Assembly (NCBI GenBank): GCA_001566295.1
Contig: KQ964278.1
Location: forward strand, 62,001-126,000
Reading direction: 5' to 3'
Origin: Microdochium bolleyi
Lineage: Eukaryota > Ascomycota > Sordariomycetes > Xylariales > Microdochiaceae
DNA length: 64,000 nucleotides
Part shown: piece after piece, positions 10,334-22,154 of the stretch
Layout: every line of letters starts with the position of its first letter
How positions within the stretch are numbered: the stretch's first letter is position 1
The notes under the pieces: generated by a model
What the model saw: the letters and a program-made list of their open reading frames with translations, nothing else
Databases searched by the model: none
Told to the model about the DNA's origin: nothing
Made by a program: the position numbers and the translations under genes

Positions 10334-12803
10334 TTATGCTAACACTTTGGGGTCCTTCTGGGCTTCTCCAAGGATCACCTTCATCCTCACATACAATTCT
10401 GTGTCCTCTCTTTCCCACCTCCCACCATCCGGAAATACTACCTTTCGTAGTCTATTGACCCAAGGTATCAATGGCTGGTAGTATGGCGTGAAGTTCTCTT
10501 TAGCGACTCTGACGAAGTCTCCTTCGTGGGATACTCGCCCCTTCTTCAGCTCTGCCAGCTCCTCCGTGTCGACGTAGTTCCACTTGTCAAACCGTGGAAC
10601 GACTCTCGTGTCATGTGGCCCGTCACAGTGAATGCAGATCCAGAAGAGTACCCAGAAGAATGACTCGAGATCGTACATGAAGGAATGCTGCTCGCCCAGA
10701 AGTGCCCCGATAGCCATGAACGCTCTCGTGCCGGTCTTGCCCTTCGCCCCGGAGGTGCCTTGGCGTTGTTCTCTGACAGCGAGGTCCAGATCGATCAAGA
10801 ACGCAGGCCAGGAGAGGGAGTTGTCGTCCTCGTTAATCATCAGATTGTTGATGGAGATGTCTCTGTGAAGGAAGCCGGCCTTGCGCAAGGATTCGTGTCC
10901 TTCAATGCAGCGCTCTAGTGCGGAAAGAAGAGCCGATCGGGAGCTCGCCTTGTAGATGGGATCTCCATAGTCCCGAAGAATGACACGCCGATGCACCCGG
11001 TTTGGCGCTGCATTGCTGCTAGCCTTTGTTGGAGATGCGGAACAGGATCGCTCGCTGGGGGGTTGAGCGGCGCCGGTTTGGCTCGAAGACCGCTTCTTGC
11101 CACCGATGCTGCTGCTACGGGCCGTCCGCGAAGCGCCAGACGTGGTGGTACTCAGTGGAGGCTTCGAGCGTTCCGGCCGGTAGTTCGTAGCACTGGTAAC
11201 ATCCAGTCCCCTTCGAACGTTGCTTCGAATGTCGTCGTCTATGCCGTGAACTTGGACAGTCTCGTGGTAATAGTATCGGGCCATGTTGACGACGCCTTTA
11301 CTGGTCACTTCGCGTAACAGTTCGCCTTCCTCATCGCGTTCCGAATATTGCCACGAATCTTTGATGACAAGTGGTGACTGTGGATGCCCCTCGCGGTGGG
11401 CTTTCCAGCAAGTCATCGCCCGACCAGCTATGCAACGTGCGCGTTGCATCACCCCGTCGATAATGAGGCGTTCGGTTGAGCCGTTCCGCTCGATCTCGAT
11501 GAATTTTTCGTTGTTTGCCGTCACGATTGTCGGATCGAACCCAAGCTCCTCGTCGTTCATCCAGAGAAAGCCGAGGACCGTGGACACAAACTGCAGTCCA
11601 TCTTCGTTGACGTCGAACTGTTCGGATGCGACTCCCCCCAACCGGTCAAACTCCCATACCCTCATGAGAGATCCACAGATGGTGAAGCCTAGAACGAACC
11701 GACGAGTGTCTTGGGCAGCGAGAACCTCCCTTGCGTATGTCCCCAGATCAAGCCATGCCTTGGATGCTTTGTCGGCTGATGAATTACTTTTCAGCTCACC
11801 TGGGACGAGAACCTGCGACCAGTGGCATCGAGAATCCTTGTCGGCCTTGATGTCGTTGATGAAACCGACGTCTAGTTTGTGTTCCCCCGTGGAACCTTCG
11901 ATTGGCTTTTTAGGCTGTGCCAATGGTCTCCGTCTGTATGCCGGATTTGACCGGTGGTGTTTTGCGAATGCCGCCAGCTTCTCGCACAAGCCCGCAAACC
12001 AGCTCAAGACAGCGTCCTGGTTTGCATCCTTTGGCCATCCGGTCCAGCCTTCATCGAAGAGCGAACTGCCGCCTTCCATGCAGCCCTTGAAGACGGCCTC
12101 GGCAGCTGTCTCAAGACCGGCCACACGCCCAAAATATGTATCGTGGAAGCGAGGAAGCCCGACGTAGAGAGGACCAAGCTCCAACTTAAGGACCCTGTCC
12201 ACATCTTGGCGGTATTCGGAGGAGTTCGCGAAGCTGTTCGTGTTGTGCAGCCAAGGAGTTTGTTGGAGAGACGACGCAATCGGTCGCGGCGGTGGAGTGG
12301 ATTCAGTGACAGCGACGGCATCGTAGACTCGATCCCAGATGCGAGTGTCTGTATCGTCGGTGATAGCTGATTTGATGAGAGGTTTGACGCGGCCGATGTC
12401 CAGGTCATCGGATACCAGTAAGAGCTCAAGCCTCAGGAGGTCGCTTCGAAGAGTGCCCCGACCGGTTCTGGCAGATAGCAGATCGGCAGCGGGGAGGTTT
12501 TGTACCACTTTCAGAAAGTCGAGAACTAGCTTGTGGGAATCTAGATGATGGTTAAGAAAGTACACTGGGACGAATTTGTGCATTCTTACCTTTTTCATCA
12601 AGCTGCTCGAGTACGTCCAAATGACGCGATGTGCGGAAGGCATCAAGGCCCTTCCCAATCGGATTGTCCGTAATGATTGCGCGTGGTCTGCCATGGCCGG
12701 CGGAATGCGCTGATGGTGAGATGGAGGGAGAGTAGCGAGGGATGTCGCGCGACGTGATATTTTGGGCGCTGTGGATTTGCTGTCCGTCCAGCCACCCACG
12801 CAT
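10334..12803 (-). CDS. Fungal-specific protein kinase (FunK1 family)
   Basis: Two exons, 12803-12590 and 12540-10334. They are separated by a 49-bp intron (GTAAGA donor, CTTAACC branch, CTAG acceptor), giving 806 aa. Splicing is needed to join ITDNPIGKGLDAFRTSRHLD to DSHKLVLDFLKVV. The first in-frame ATG is at 12803, but the first 40 residues are low-complexity and the true start could be in an unseen exon. Residues about 230-520 form the long FunK1 N-lobe region (KLDVGFINDI..CHWSQVLVPGELK). A Ser-rich linker follows at about 540-590. The catalytic loop LHRDISINNLM lies near residue 628, and DLD replaces DFG in the metal-binding loop near 656, as is common in this family. A soluble kinase; the substrate is unknown. 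Confidence 0.88.
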
Positions 12804-13603
12804 CCCAGTTCTCGACCCCACTGTTAGTCAGCAGCTTCGGGTACAGAAGTGGCCCGCCCGATCAACCAATCAACATGTACCATTCACCCGAAGTCGGAGA
12901 AGCGATCATCTAAGCTACCTGGGTCTGGGAGGTTGAAGAAAGAGCATTCAGAACAAGAGAGCATGAAGACAGACAGTTTGGGATGATATAATACTGGGAT
13001 ACTTCCCAGATACTCAGACCATCAGCTTGTAGCTCACTAAAGTCCATCTCGGTGAATCGGTGGTGTACCGATTAAACGAGAGACGGACAGGCGGATGGAG
13101 AGGAAGAGGTGGAGGTTGATATATCAAGTTCTGTAAAGCGGCGGGTCGCGAGTTCTTATGTGAATATGAGACGAAACAGATCTGTCCAAGCCCTAGCATG
13201 CACCTCTTTACACCACGTACACAGTCTGCTCAAGGCAGACAATAAGGCGTAGCTGTTGGTAATGGACTTAGTTGAACCAAGAGGCGCCGAATCACATATC
13301 ACGACCGTGCCAGTAGTTTGTTCACCGGATCCTGGCGGCTGGAAGAAACCTAGCATGAGGTGCCATCTCACGCCCTCAACCGCGATCAGAGGAAACGTCC
13401 GGATGTCGGTTGGGAAAAGTTCGTTTCCTGAAGCGACTGGTCGGGGTATGCAACGGACATGGCGGATGCGGGCCCAATTCGCCAGTTGATTTGTAGCAGG
13501 GCTGTGGCTCAGTGCAATCGATTGAAAATTTGAAAGTGGAATCCTGAATGATGTCGAAGAATTTCTCAATGGAGTCCGAAGTGGCCAGTGATGGGTTGTC
13601 GAT
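12804..13603. other. Intergenic; 3' sequence homologous to the 5.8 kb fragment
   Basis: The region upstream of the kinase gene. The minus-strand reading just below 13604 (IDNPSLATSDSIEKF) continues the similarity to the 5.8 kb fragment past an in-frame TAA. Otherwise no gene is seen. Confidence 0.5.
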
Positions 13604-14122
13604 TTAGTTGAGGACTGCCTGGGGTAACTGCCAGTAAGGACTCCACGTTTGTGATACAACTGGCTCGTCGAGAAAGTGGAAGGGAATGGGCCAGTGCATA
13701 GCCTCCTCCGCGTCTGGTGGTAACTTGTGGGCGCGGTACCTATCGGTCCCGAGCGCAGCTTGAAGGGCCGTCGTACACTGTAGAACGGCCTCCCTTGAAC
13801 CACAAAGGCCGGCCTGGTGGAGCGGTTGGGTTGTCGCGGACATTATACCTTCCGCAGATTGACTGTTGATGTTGACTGACAGGGCAAGCGCAACTTGAGG
13901 AATATTGTTCATCTGAGGAGAGATCTTCGCTTGAGCTGCTATCTCGTCGTCGGAGCGGAGCTCATCGGGGGATTTCGTGTGCGGAAGGTCTGCTAGGAGA
14001 GAGCCTTGGGGGGGAGTACATGGAGGAAGGGTATGTAGAAGAGGGTCGGATTGGGATACTTCCCAGTCGTTATCCCGCTTCCAGGGCTCATGAGCTCCTA
14101 GCTGGCCGAGGGTGAGGTCCAT
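13604..14122 (-). CDS. Uncharacterised ORF, probably truncated paralogue of the 5.8 kb fragment
   Basis: 172 aa from the ATG at 14122 (MDLTLGQLGAHEPWKRDND). The open frame extends upstream without an ATG. It is acidic in the middle and ends SPYWQLPQAVLN. The same frame after the TAA stop reads IDNPSLATSDSIEKF, matching DIGDLSLDNSDYTEKF in the 5.8 kb fragment; where this copy has the stop, the other has Asp. That suggests the longer reading is ancestral and this copy is shortened by a nonsense change. No known domain, signal peptide or membrane segment is seen. It could still be expressed as a short protein. Confidence 0.4.
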   Translation of the reverse strand: MDLTLGQLGAHEPWKRDNDWEVSQSDPLLHTLPPCTPPQGSLLADLPHTKSPDELRSDDEIAAQAKISPQMNNIPQVALALSVNINSQSAEGIMSATTQPLHQAGLCGSREAVLQCTTALQAALGTDRYRAHKLPPDAEEAMHWPIPFHFLDEPVVSQTWSPYWQLPQAVLN

Positions 14123-15884
14123 TTTGTGAATGAATAGGTGTACTGTTCGATGGAAGTCAGGTAGATACGGAGAGGTGAAGAGGAATATTGTGTCGAGAAA
14201 GAGAAACGTTTCGAGAGAGCGAGTGAGAGCTTTTGGATAGAAATTGATGAGCAAGCATGGAGTGATGTTGGTTTGGCCACGTGCTTCAACCCGACCTTAT
14301 GCTACGAGCGAGTCTTACATGGTTTCGCTTTATTCCAAGGCCTGTATGTCCGAATTCTAGGCCTCGGGTAACAACCTCCCGAGAAGCCTCGAGGACTTGC
14401 GAGAACATGGTAACGTGAAACCTTGAAGCTCGGCATGATCTCAGACTGACAGCTTGCCACGAGCCCCTGACGATACTTTCCTAATCCTGGTTCAGCTGAC
14501 ATATCGTGGAGTGCGAGGTTTTACATATAACGCTCATCTGTCCTGGCACAGTTTTATACTGACATCGGTGCTCAGCCTCGTGGTTTTTCAGACTTCGTCC
14601 GCCCCTTTTGGATCAAGTTAATGGTGCTCGAAAATATCTTTCGCCGAGGATCTTACTTTAAGCCGCAATACTCGGCAGGTCGTGCAAGCTAGCAATAAAA
14701 CCTAAGCTGGTCCAAGTGGGTCTTATCGGCAGGTGTTACTTTGAGAAAGCTACACGGTGGGATTGCTCGAGTATCGTCCCTGGTAGATGAAACCCGAGCA
14801 CAAAAGTGACTGCTTGAAATTGGAAACACAATCTTGTCGACCTGAGCATGGCCCTGAAGTTATGTAAACATGCATGACAATCCATTCTGGGGGTTTCTGC
14901 ACAATACTAAAATCGACAATTGCCAGTATCACCAGGAGCCTGCATCTGCTTCTGAACAATAAGCTTCGAAAAGAACACAGCAGAATTTGAGCACCTGCAG
15001 AGCTGCAGGATTGGCTTTGAGAATCCTCTTGAACCACCGTGCTGATATATTGAGGCTGCAAGCACGAATATTTGGGTGTTTGAGATGAAACCTCTTGGTT
15101 GATTTTCTTCAACGGTGGAATGATTGGGTTGAGGTTGCAACGCTCCTGCTCTGGCGGGAGGAGTAATGAGCGTTCAGTGCTTAGCGCGTTGCCGGCACCA
15201 CGCGCCAAATGTGGGATGCCGGGAGGCGACTCCTCACTGCCAACGGGATCAGACACCAGCCAAGAGGTGTCATGGTACCTCCGTTGGCAATGGTTGGAGG
15301 AGGCCCAGGCCAGGGCTGTAAGCGCCGCCCTCTACCTGAGATTAAATTGAAAGCGCAGAGAAGCCCACAATGGGCTCATTTCAGACCTGCTTCCAGAGAT
15401 CGCCTCCACGCCGCTTTCAAGGAGATTGGATCCACCACTCGGGCAATACTGGCATGCCCATTTGTGACACGTGCCTATTCTCGCTGCAAAACTTCTCTAG
15501 TATCTGAAGACGTGCCATGGGTGGTCACACTCTTACCTACACAGGCAAGTTGGAAGGCCTGCATGAGCTCAACTCCCGGCGCCACACCCAAGGGCCGTGT
15601 CAGGGCGTGAAAGGCGGCAATAGCAACTGGTCTTGCTGGGCTGGAAGCAAATTTGCGCACGATATTGGAACAACAAAAGGCATACGCGGACAAGCTGCAG
15701 TTGCGATCGGACCCTGGTAGTTGAGAAAGACAGTGTATGTGCCTGAAACGAGTCGCGTTCCAGGTTACCACAAACAGAAAAAGCGTTCCAACGACCCTTG
15801 AGTTCCTGCGGTAATTGATCATTCTGTTAATAAATTCTTAGCATAACCATGCTATATCCACCCCTGGCACTGTCGTCTGACCAT
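14123..15884. other. Intergenic, no gene seen
   Basis: About 1.8 kb. A minus-strand frame over 14750-15256 and others are uneven in composition and I do not support them. No repeat was recognised. Confidence 0.5.
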
Positions 15885-17019
15885 TCAATTTAACTTGATC
15901 GCACGGAGATACTTCGGATGAACTTTGTCAAGACCAATCCACTCTGCTTCCTCCCTAGGTCGACCTCGCCACTTAACACGAATTCGCGTATTCCGACCGT
16001 CCCGCCTCTTCCGCAGCACACATTCTATGCCAGGTCCGTACCCCATGTGGTTTGCTTCGAATGCCCTTGCAAGGTCGGAGTTGACGTAGGACTTCGGCTC
16101 CCAGGTGGTGTCGCCGCTGTCCCAATCGACTAGATACTTACCACGCCTCTTCTCGAGCAATGCTCTGACTGGAAACAGTTCATGACCTGGGACATGTGAA
16201 CGCCCATAATCTGAGGAGTGGATGGAATGACGTACTCTGCTCCTTGGGAGATGGACCTCTCCTCGTCTTTCTGACAGTGAAAGATGCCTGGCTTAACGGT
16301 ACTGCACATTGCATAGGCTCAGACAATGAAGCCTGTTCATTACTGAGGATCGTAGGTGTAAGACTGCGACGAGTACCGCGGGCTTTGTGCTGAGCTGGTG
16401 CCCTGTCCAGTTCGCACCATTTCTCCAACTTCTCTTGATGCTCTTGTGTAGCTCTGCAGACAATTCCACAGGTATCTTCATCAGAGGTTTTCATCTGCCC
16501 CTGTGTCGGACCATTGCGCAGACCTTCCGGATCAAGGCTTGCTAGACGGGTCAGGTCTGGATCACTGGTGTCTCCTTCGATCAAATCTCCTGGCAGAGGA
16601 ACGCTACGAGATCTCTGTTCGGAAGGTGATGTGGTTCCCGTGAAGGTCTTATAGTCTCTTATCACTGAGCTCCGATGTCCTCGACTAATATTAGTGGATG
16701 GTCTGTTCCTCGCTAGCAGCCTTTACATACCTTGCTCGTCGCTAACAAGCGAGTCTCCATCGCTGATATCCATGGGCTCTGATTCATGGCTAGTCTCTGA
16801 TGCAGGCGAGCTTGGTGCGTCTCCGCCTTCCCAGCGCTCCACCACCTTTCCATCAACGGCTCCCGTCAGTGGTGGACACTGGAGGTTGACAGGTCTTTCA
16901 GCAACAGTTCCGGACATGGAAGTATATGGTGGTGCATGCTGGCTCAATGAGAGAAACCTTGTAGTGGTCTGAGACTCTGATATAACGAGTGAACCTGACG
17001 CTGTCTGCGAGTCTGACAT
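15885..17019 (-). CDS. Chromodomain protein
   Basis: Three exons, 17019-16731, 16679-16236 and 16186-15885, give 344 aa. The introns are 51 bp (GTATGT donor, CACTAAT branch) and 49 bp (GTACGT donor, CCCAG acceptor), and both joins keep frame. The first 240 residues are Ser/Thr/Pro-rich and look disordered, with an acidic patch (SEPMDISDGDSLVSDEQ). Residues about 250-300 are a chromodomain: HELFPVRALLEKR, YLVDWDSGDTTWEP and SDLARAFEANH carry the aromatic-cage positions (the F/Y near the start, W of VDW, W of TWEP). A second, weaker chromo-like module follows (IRVKWRGRPREEAEWIGLDKV). The role is probably reading methylated histone tails, perhaps heterochromatin; the site is inferred. It stands next to a repeat-rich zone. 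A domesticated transposon chromodomain is an alternative origin. Confidence 0.75.
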
Positions 17020-18404
17020 TTCTGAAAGCTGACGAATGAGATCTGTGAAGAAAGAGGGTTGGATAATGAAACACCGATGGTTTGCTTATTGTCCGTTGCA
17101 CGGGGGAAGGCTAGACTTTTATATCCAAGATTGGTCATCCGGGCAAAAGCCGACAGACAAAGACTTTGAGCTTCCGATACCAGTTTAAGCGGAGTCAAAG
17201 ATACGTGGTACGCTGCTCCTGTCGCTGTAAAGTCCTATAACAGAGAAAATTGAAGTTGAATGCCAGGCACGATAGACATGGAGACGAGTCGTGACCTGGC
17301 ACGCAGGCGTCATCATGTCTCCACACTCTGGTCTACGCAGTTCGCCAATCACATCTCTATGAGCACCATAGAAACATGAAGTCTTGTCGCCTGATGATTG
17401 GTCAGGCAGACAATGCTGACAAATCTCTTCTCGGAACCAAAAAGCATTCTATAGCGTCCACGGGAGTCTCGAGAACAGTGCAATTCTTAAAAAGTTCCTA
17501 GCACCATGTAGAAGGGATGCTTGAAAAAGCGAGAGCACGAGCTTTGACTAATGAGATAGCCCTGAGAATAAATTTTATTTCCGCTTGGACGAAAACCGTG
17601 CAATAATTCCCGTTGCTGTTAGAGACACTTGCCAGTTCACATACAGTAGCGATGCTAACGAGTCTTCGTTCTAAGTGATCTCCCTTCGTACAAAATCATG
17701 GCCATCCGATGAACACAAGCATTTAACCCAATCCATAGTAACTCGGCTCAAGAGCGGATTGAGGAGCTCATCGCTCGCCAACAGAAGTTACTGACGTGTA
17801 GTGCTAATGGACCAGCATCACACTGGTCTAAACGTCGGCTTATTCTCCAAACGAAGTGATAATCTGCACTAGGGAGGCTAGAAATAGCGAAGATTTGAGA
17901 AAGTCACTTCGACGGTGATTAGAGGTCATACTCTGCGAAATCATGGATGAGAGACATAAAATCAATAGTACCCGAGTCGCTGCATCCCTTCCAATATTTG
18001 ACGCTGGAGGGTTCTCAGAAGGTCGAGCAGATGCTATCGTAACCGTGGACTTCAAGAGGAGTGTGGCTTACATATTACACTACTAACAGATCCTTGGACA
18101 CTGAATATGCATCATTCATGGTAGAACTATAATATTCCTCGATTCTATCATTATTCTATGAGTACTAGTTTCTTCTACTCGATGGACACGTTGAGGCAAT
18201 TACGTTAATCTGCATTAAGGAGTTTCACATCTTAGGTAGAAGCAGGATTGGAAGAAGTAGATTATAGATTATGAAGTGTCCTTGCCTTTATGGAAGGAGT
18301 GGTCTTTGTTGGTGCTTGACGGATGTCGTGCTCCAGAAATGTCTGCTGCTGCGGGGCGAATGACCGACGACCCCAAGCCCGTAGATAATGAGGTAGGAGC
18401 TAGA
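17020..18404. other. Gene-free region, start of repeat-rich zone
   Basis: About 1.4 kb, somewhat AT-rich towards 17.9-18.3 kb. No supported gene; probably decayed repeat sequence. Confidence 0.5.
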
Positions 18405-18907
18405 TGTCACGATCCGGCCTCTAGGGTCAGCCAGAGCACCGGGCTTCGGGGTTGCTGTCTTGAAAGTAAGTAAAGCTCTTGCAATATCACAACTGTCGAA
18501 CATCGTTCGTCTCTTGGGTGTTGGCCGTATCTCTTGGAAGAGATGCCACTCTCGTCAATTGTGACTATTTCAAGTGATAGGTGAGAATGATACTTAGATT
18601 GATCGCTGAAGTACAAAGGTAAGGATTGTCTGTCTAGGAAATCCCCCAAGCTATATACCTGTTGTGCTCCAGCTCCTGATATTCTGGCGACGTCCCGGTT
18701 ATGGTGCGTGCGGTGACGCTCCATGGTGGTGCGGTGCGGTGCATCATGCCTTGGCACCGCTCCATGACTTCTACTGAGTCATCCTGTTTCTTACATAATG
18801 AAGTGTGTTGCCTTCCGCATGATCTGCCCTTGTCCCTGGCCCGATTCTGCTACCTTGTCTGCCTAACTGCAGCCCAGACAGTCGACCTGTTAGCTTGGGT
18901 CGTCACA
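18405..18907 (-). mobile_element. Solo LTR of a retrotransposon, with 5-bp target duplication CTAGA
   Basis: 503 bp bounded by TGTCACGATCC and GGGTCGTCACA, so it has TG...CA ends on either strand. It is flanked on both sides by CTAGA (18400-18404 and 18908-18912). The reverse complement aligns along its length with 22432-22918, including a TATA-like stretch (ATATAGCTTGG) and the conserved stretch around AGCGATCAATCTAAGTATCA. No internal retroelement coding sequence adjoins it, so it is a solo LTR left by LTR-LTR recombination. Confidence 0.8.
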
Positions 18908-21900
18908 CTAGATTCTGCGCGCAGGATACCCATTTTGGATTCTGCGAGTTGTGCAAGGCTGTGTTGCGAGCCATCACGGCTCAAATGTATATTCGCGGAT
19001 CGTGGGAAGCTCTTGGTGTCCTAGTGCTTTGTCCTAGGATAATTCAGTGCCTCCAGAATCTGCTACGGCGTCATTGCCCTCACTCTATCGGCGCTATTTG
19101 TCTGCAACGTGCCGCACTGACCACACAGGCATGTGTTGACTCGCCCAGGTTCACCTGTGGGTCTTAATAAGCCCCGTTAGGCAGCAGCAGGGTAGGGCTA
19201 CTCGCTCGCTTGCCATTGACCCACTGATATAAGGGGCGTGCGCCACACCCCCAACCACCCTTGTGCTCCATTTCTTGAGTTCAAGTACTCCACGAGGTAG
19301 GTGCAAGTCATGGAATGTATACTTTCTCAAGTTTGAGAGAAGCACTTGTATTCTGAGGTATATTCCAGAGCCGCTATTTGCTGCTAATCTGGTAAGGGAA
19401 AAATCGCTATTGCATCAGTGGTTTATACCACTAAACCACTGATGCTGTGGACAATAGACGAGCTATGATTGGATACCTGATGCTTCAGATATCGATTATT
19501 AAGTAACTTTGGAGAACTTGCTCACAGACATGTGAACATTACGATACATATCGACGATATGTACGATATAAGTAAGCTCAAGCCATATCGAGAGGTTTGG
19601 TGTAGTTCAGGGTCTGCTCCTGGAACATGGATTGACTTTCAGTTTCCGTAACTCCAAAGTTGGCGAAAGACCCCTGGTATTCTAGTCAGCTAGCAGACTC
19701 GTAATCAGATTTGGCTCCTGAACCCTAAGGGGCACAAAATGATAGCACTTTACTAGTCATGAGTAAAGCAAGGATCCAGAACTGAGCCAATCACCCCGCA
19801 CCGTCTCTCGAAAGCTATCCGACTAACCGTTGGCTGGCGAGCTTGAAAGCAGGCAAGCAGACAGCAAGGTGCGCCGACACCCTCATACGGCAGGTCACAC
19901 CAGTGCCCCGCCATCCATTCCTGCTGGTGCTCATACAGCAAGGCAACGGCATGATGGGCCGTGGGAGATTGTGGCTCGGCAGAGCGATGGAGAGACGGGC
20001 TGGCCAACAAGGTTATCAGTGCCACGGCCAGGACCCCACTAAGGGACGTCCCGTGGTAGGTTCGCATCACCCATGTCAAGGAAAATCCATCCTGGTTTCC
20101 AATCATGGCATGGGAGAGGCAGTGTTCTTGTGCGCGTCAGTGACTTAGCACCGATCTGGTGGAGTGGCTGGGATATTTGTTAACCCACACATACGAGAGG
20201 GCTTCTTCAACGTCTCCAGAGACCACATCGCTGCCTGAGCCGGGTTGGAGGATAAACAAACGGGTGTCGGACCCTTTGGGGCAAAGGCGTATATTGAATC
20301 AAGGAGTTCCTCTGTCCAGCAACACGCCAGTATGCCTAAAGTGGCCACAGTAGGTCAGACAGGGGTAGGTTACTTGCCATCAGAAACACAACTTCGCAGC
20401 TCGGCCCTTCCGCACTCACACGCAACACAGCTCAAAGGTTATTCGATAGCGCATCTTCCACGTCGGCCACAAGCGGTGCAACCCAAGTGCCGATGATCGA
20501 AAATGCCATATTGTGTCGAATGCGCTCCACAGGAATGTCGACATAGTTGGCACTTGAGCGTGGATGTGAAACTTCTATACTTTTGTTCACGAACGCAAGA
20601 TAGGCAGTGCCGCGGGCTGGAATGGTCAATATCGACCGTAAGGAAGGGAGGGAGGGGAATCCAAGAGGGAGTCAACGGCCGTGGCCGGAAAGATCCCTGC
20701 TGTGCCCTCAGCCGCTCTCTATCAACGTGGGCTAGTCGCACCGTGATTTGCTGCTTGATGCCCCCGGACCATTCCGTTTTACAGCATTAGGCTTCACTCC
20801 TTCCCTCCCGCCAGCTGAACAACTACACAACTTCTCAACTTTCAGCACCATCTGAGTTCATAAGCCGAGTCCGTTTGAGCGCCGCCAGCTTTGCCCTACT
20901 TTTGCGGCTCCGCGCTCAGTTTATGAAAGCTCATTGTCAGCTGATAGGCGTGTTCCGATCTTATCAGCCCCTCCGTGTCTGATTCGTTTGCCAGCTGAGA
21001 CGGTCCAGACCCACCGCCATATTCTCAAGGGACTTCTTGAGCCTGGGGATGAGTTTCTGGGCAGCCATTGATGGTTTCAAGTTTGCTGTGCTCTTGCTAG
21101 AAATGGAATTTGTCGAGGAAGACATGAAGCAAGGAATTGTAGGGGCTTCAGGTCACCTTTACTTTAGGAACTCAAAGTGCTAATCGCTCAAGCTTCCCAC
21201 TAAACATTATTTTTGTGTTTGCTCAAGCTCTCGGCTTGACATGCCCTTACAGTATCTGAGATGATGGCTAAAGGTAGTTGCACGGTATGTCACCGATTTT
21301 CCTTCCTTTACAGCGGGTGGCTTATTTTCTGATTTTGTTGTGTGGTTAGTCTAGGTTAAAGAGTATCAAACCTAGTTCCACTAATTAAGCCGCGGCTATC
21401 CCGACGCCCTTCCTGGCGCTTAAGAAGGAGCTTCATCACCTAGGCACCGTTACGTCGGTTGATCCCCGCGACCATAACCGCGTCACCATAATCTCGGCTG
21501 TTCGGTGGCCGAGAAGGTCCTTCATCGCCTTAGGCCCGCTCGACTCATACCTAGCCGCGGCTACCGCTGGTATTACGGGTGGACATTAATAAAGGCATTA
21601 TAAGGGGGGAACAAGGTGTTTCGGTGGGCTTGGCGATGGTTGAGGTCCCTGAGGAGCGGTCTTTGTTCGTCTGAAACACGGCTGACGGGCAGGTGATCGG
21701 ACAGCCCGTTAGCCTCGCTGGTGGATCAACGTTTTCGCTCTTACTAGGGCTAGCCGTGTGGTCACTCGGCCTAACACCAAGAGATCCTAGATGCGCCCGG
21801 AAGTTGCCATCATAGAATATATAACAACATCTTTTGGGGAACAGTGTGGCACTCTAACCTAAGGTTTATTGAGTTCACTGCATGAACGTGCGAGTCACTC

Positions 21901-22154
21901 CGTCAGAGGTCGAGTGGGGATGTGAGAGATTGAGTCATGTCAAAACCCTAACCTAACCACCCCATGCAAGTGAGAGGTGGACAGGAATAGACGAACGAGT
22001 ACTTCATAAGACCGACATTCCTCTCTTCTATCCGGCTTCTGCATTCTCATCACTTCCATTCTACCAAAGCCTACACATCTCCTCTTCTATCTATCTGACT
22101 TTTATTAAACTTCACCGGCTGAAGAATTACTTCCCAACCCTCAAATCAACCACC
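18908..22154. other. Gene-free, repeat-rich region
   Basis: About 3.2 kb with no supported gene. It holds a tRNA-like repeat (19373-19565, listed separately). Near 21.4-21.6 kb a stretch contains two related blocks (TAGCCGCGGCTA occurs twice), suggesting an old repeat. The last 200 bases before 22155 are the C/T-rich leader of the secreted-protein gene. Confidence 0.5.
19376..19565 (-). repeat. Dispersed repeat copy 1, with tRNA-like head and perfect hairpin
   Basis: Direct-repeat partner of 23502-23700; the two share GCTGCTAATCT, GTAAGGGAAAA, ACTAAACCA, GATGCTGTG and AGACATGTG in order. On the minus strand it starts like a tRNA 5' half (acceptor GCATCAG, A-box TGGTTTAGTGG, pairing D-stem GTTT/AAAC). 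Bases 19413-19425 and 19432-19444 form a perfect 13-bp inverted repeat with a 6-base loop. This could be a tRNA-derived SINE or a mutated tRNA duplicate. Confidence 0.45.

Noticed and set aside
14750..15256. 168-codon minus-strand frame
   Set aside because: Ser/Cys-rich mixed composition with no conserved motif, and overlapping frames are equally open.
18407..18757. Open frames inside the LTRs (SLGDFLDRQSLPLYFSDQ and its counterpart near 22670)
   Set aside because: Similarity between the two frames reflects LTR homology, not a protein; no retroelement domain.
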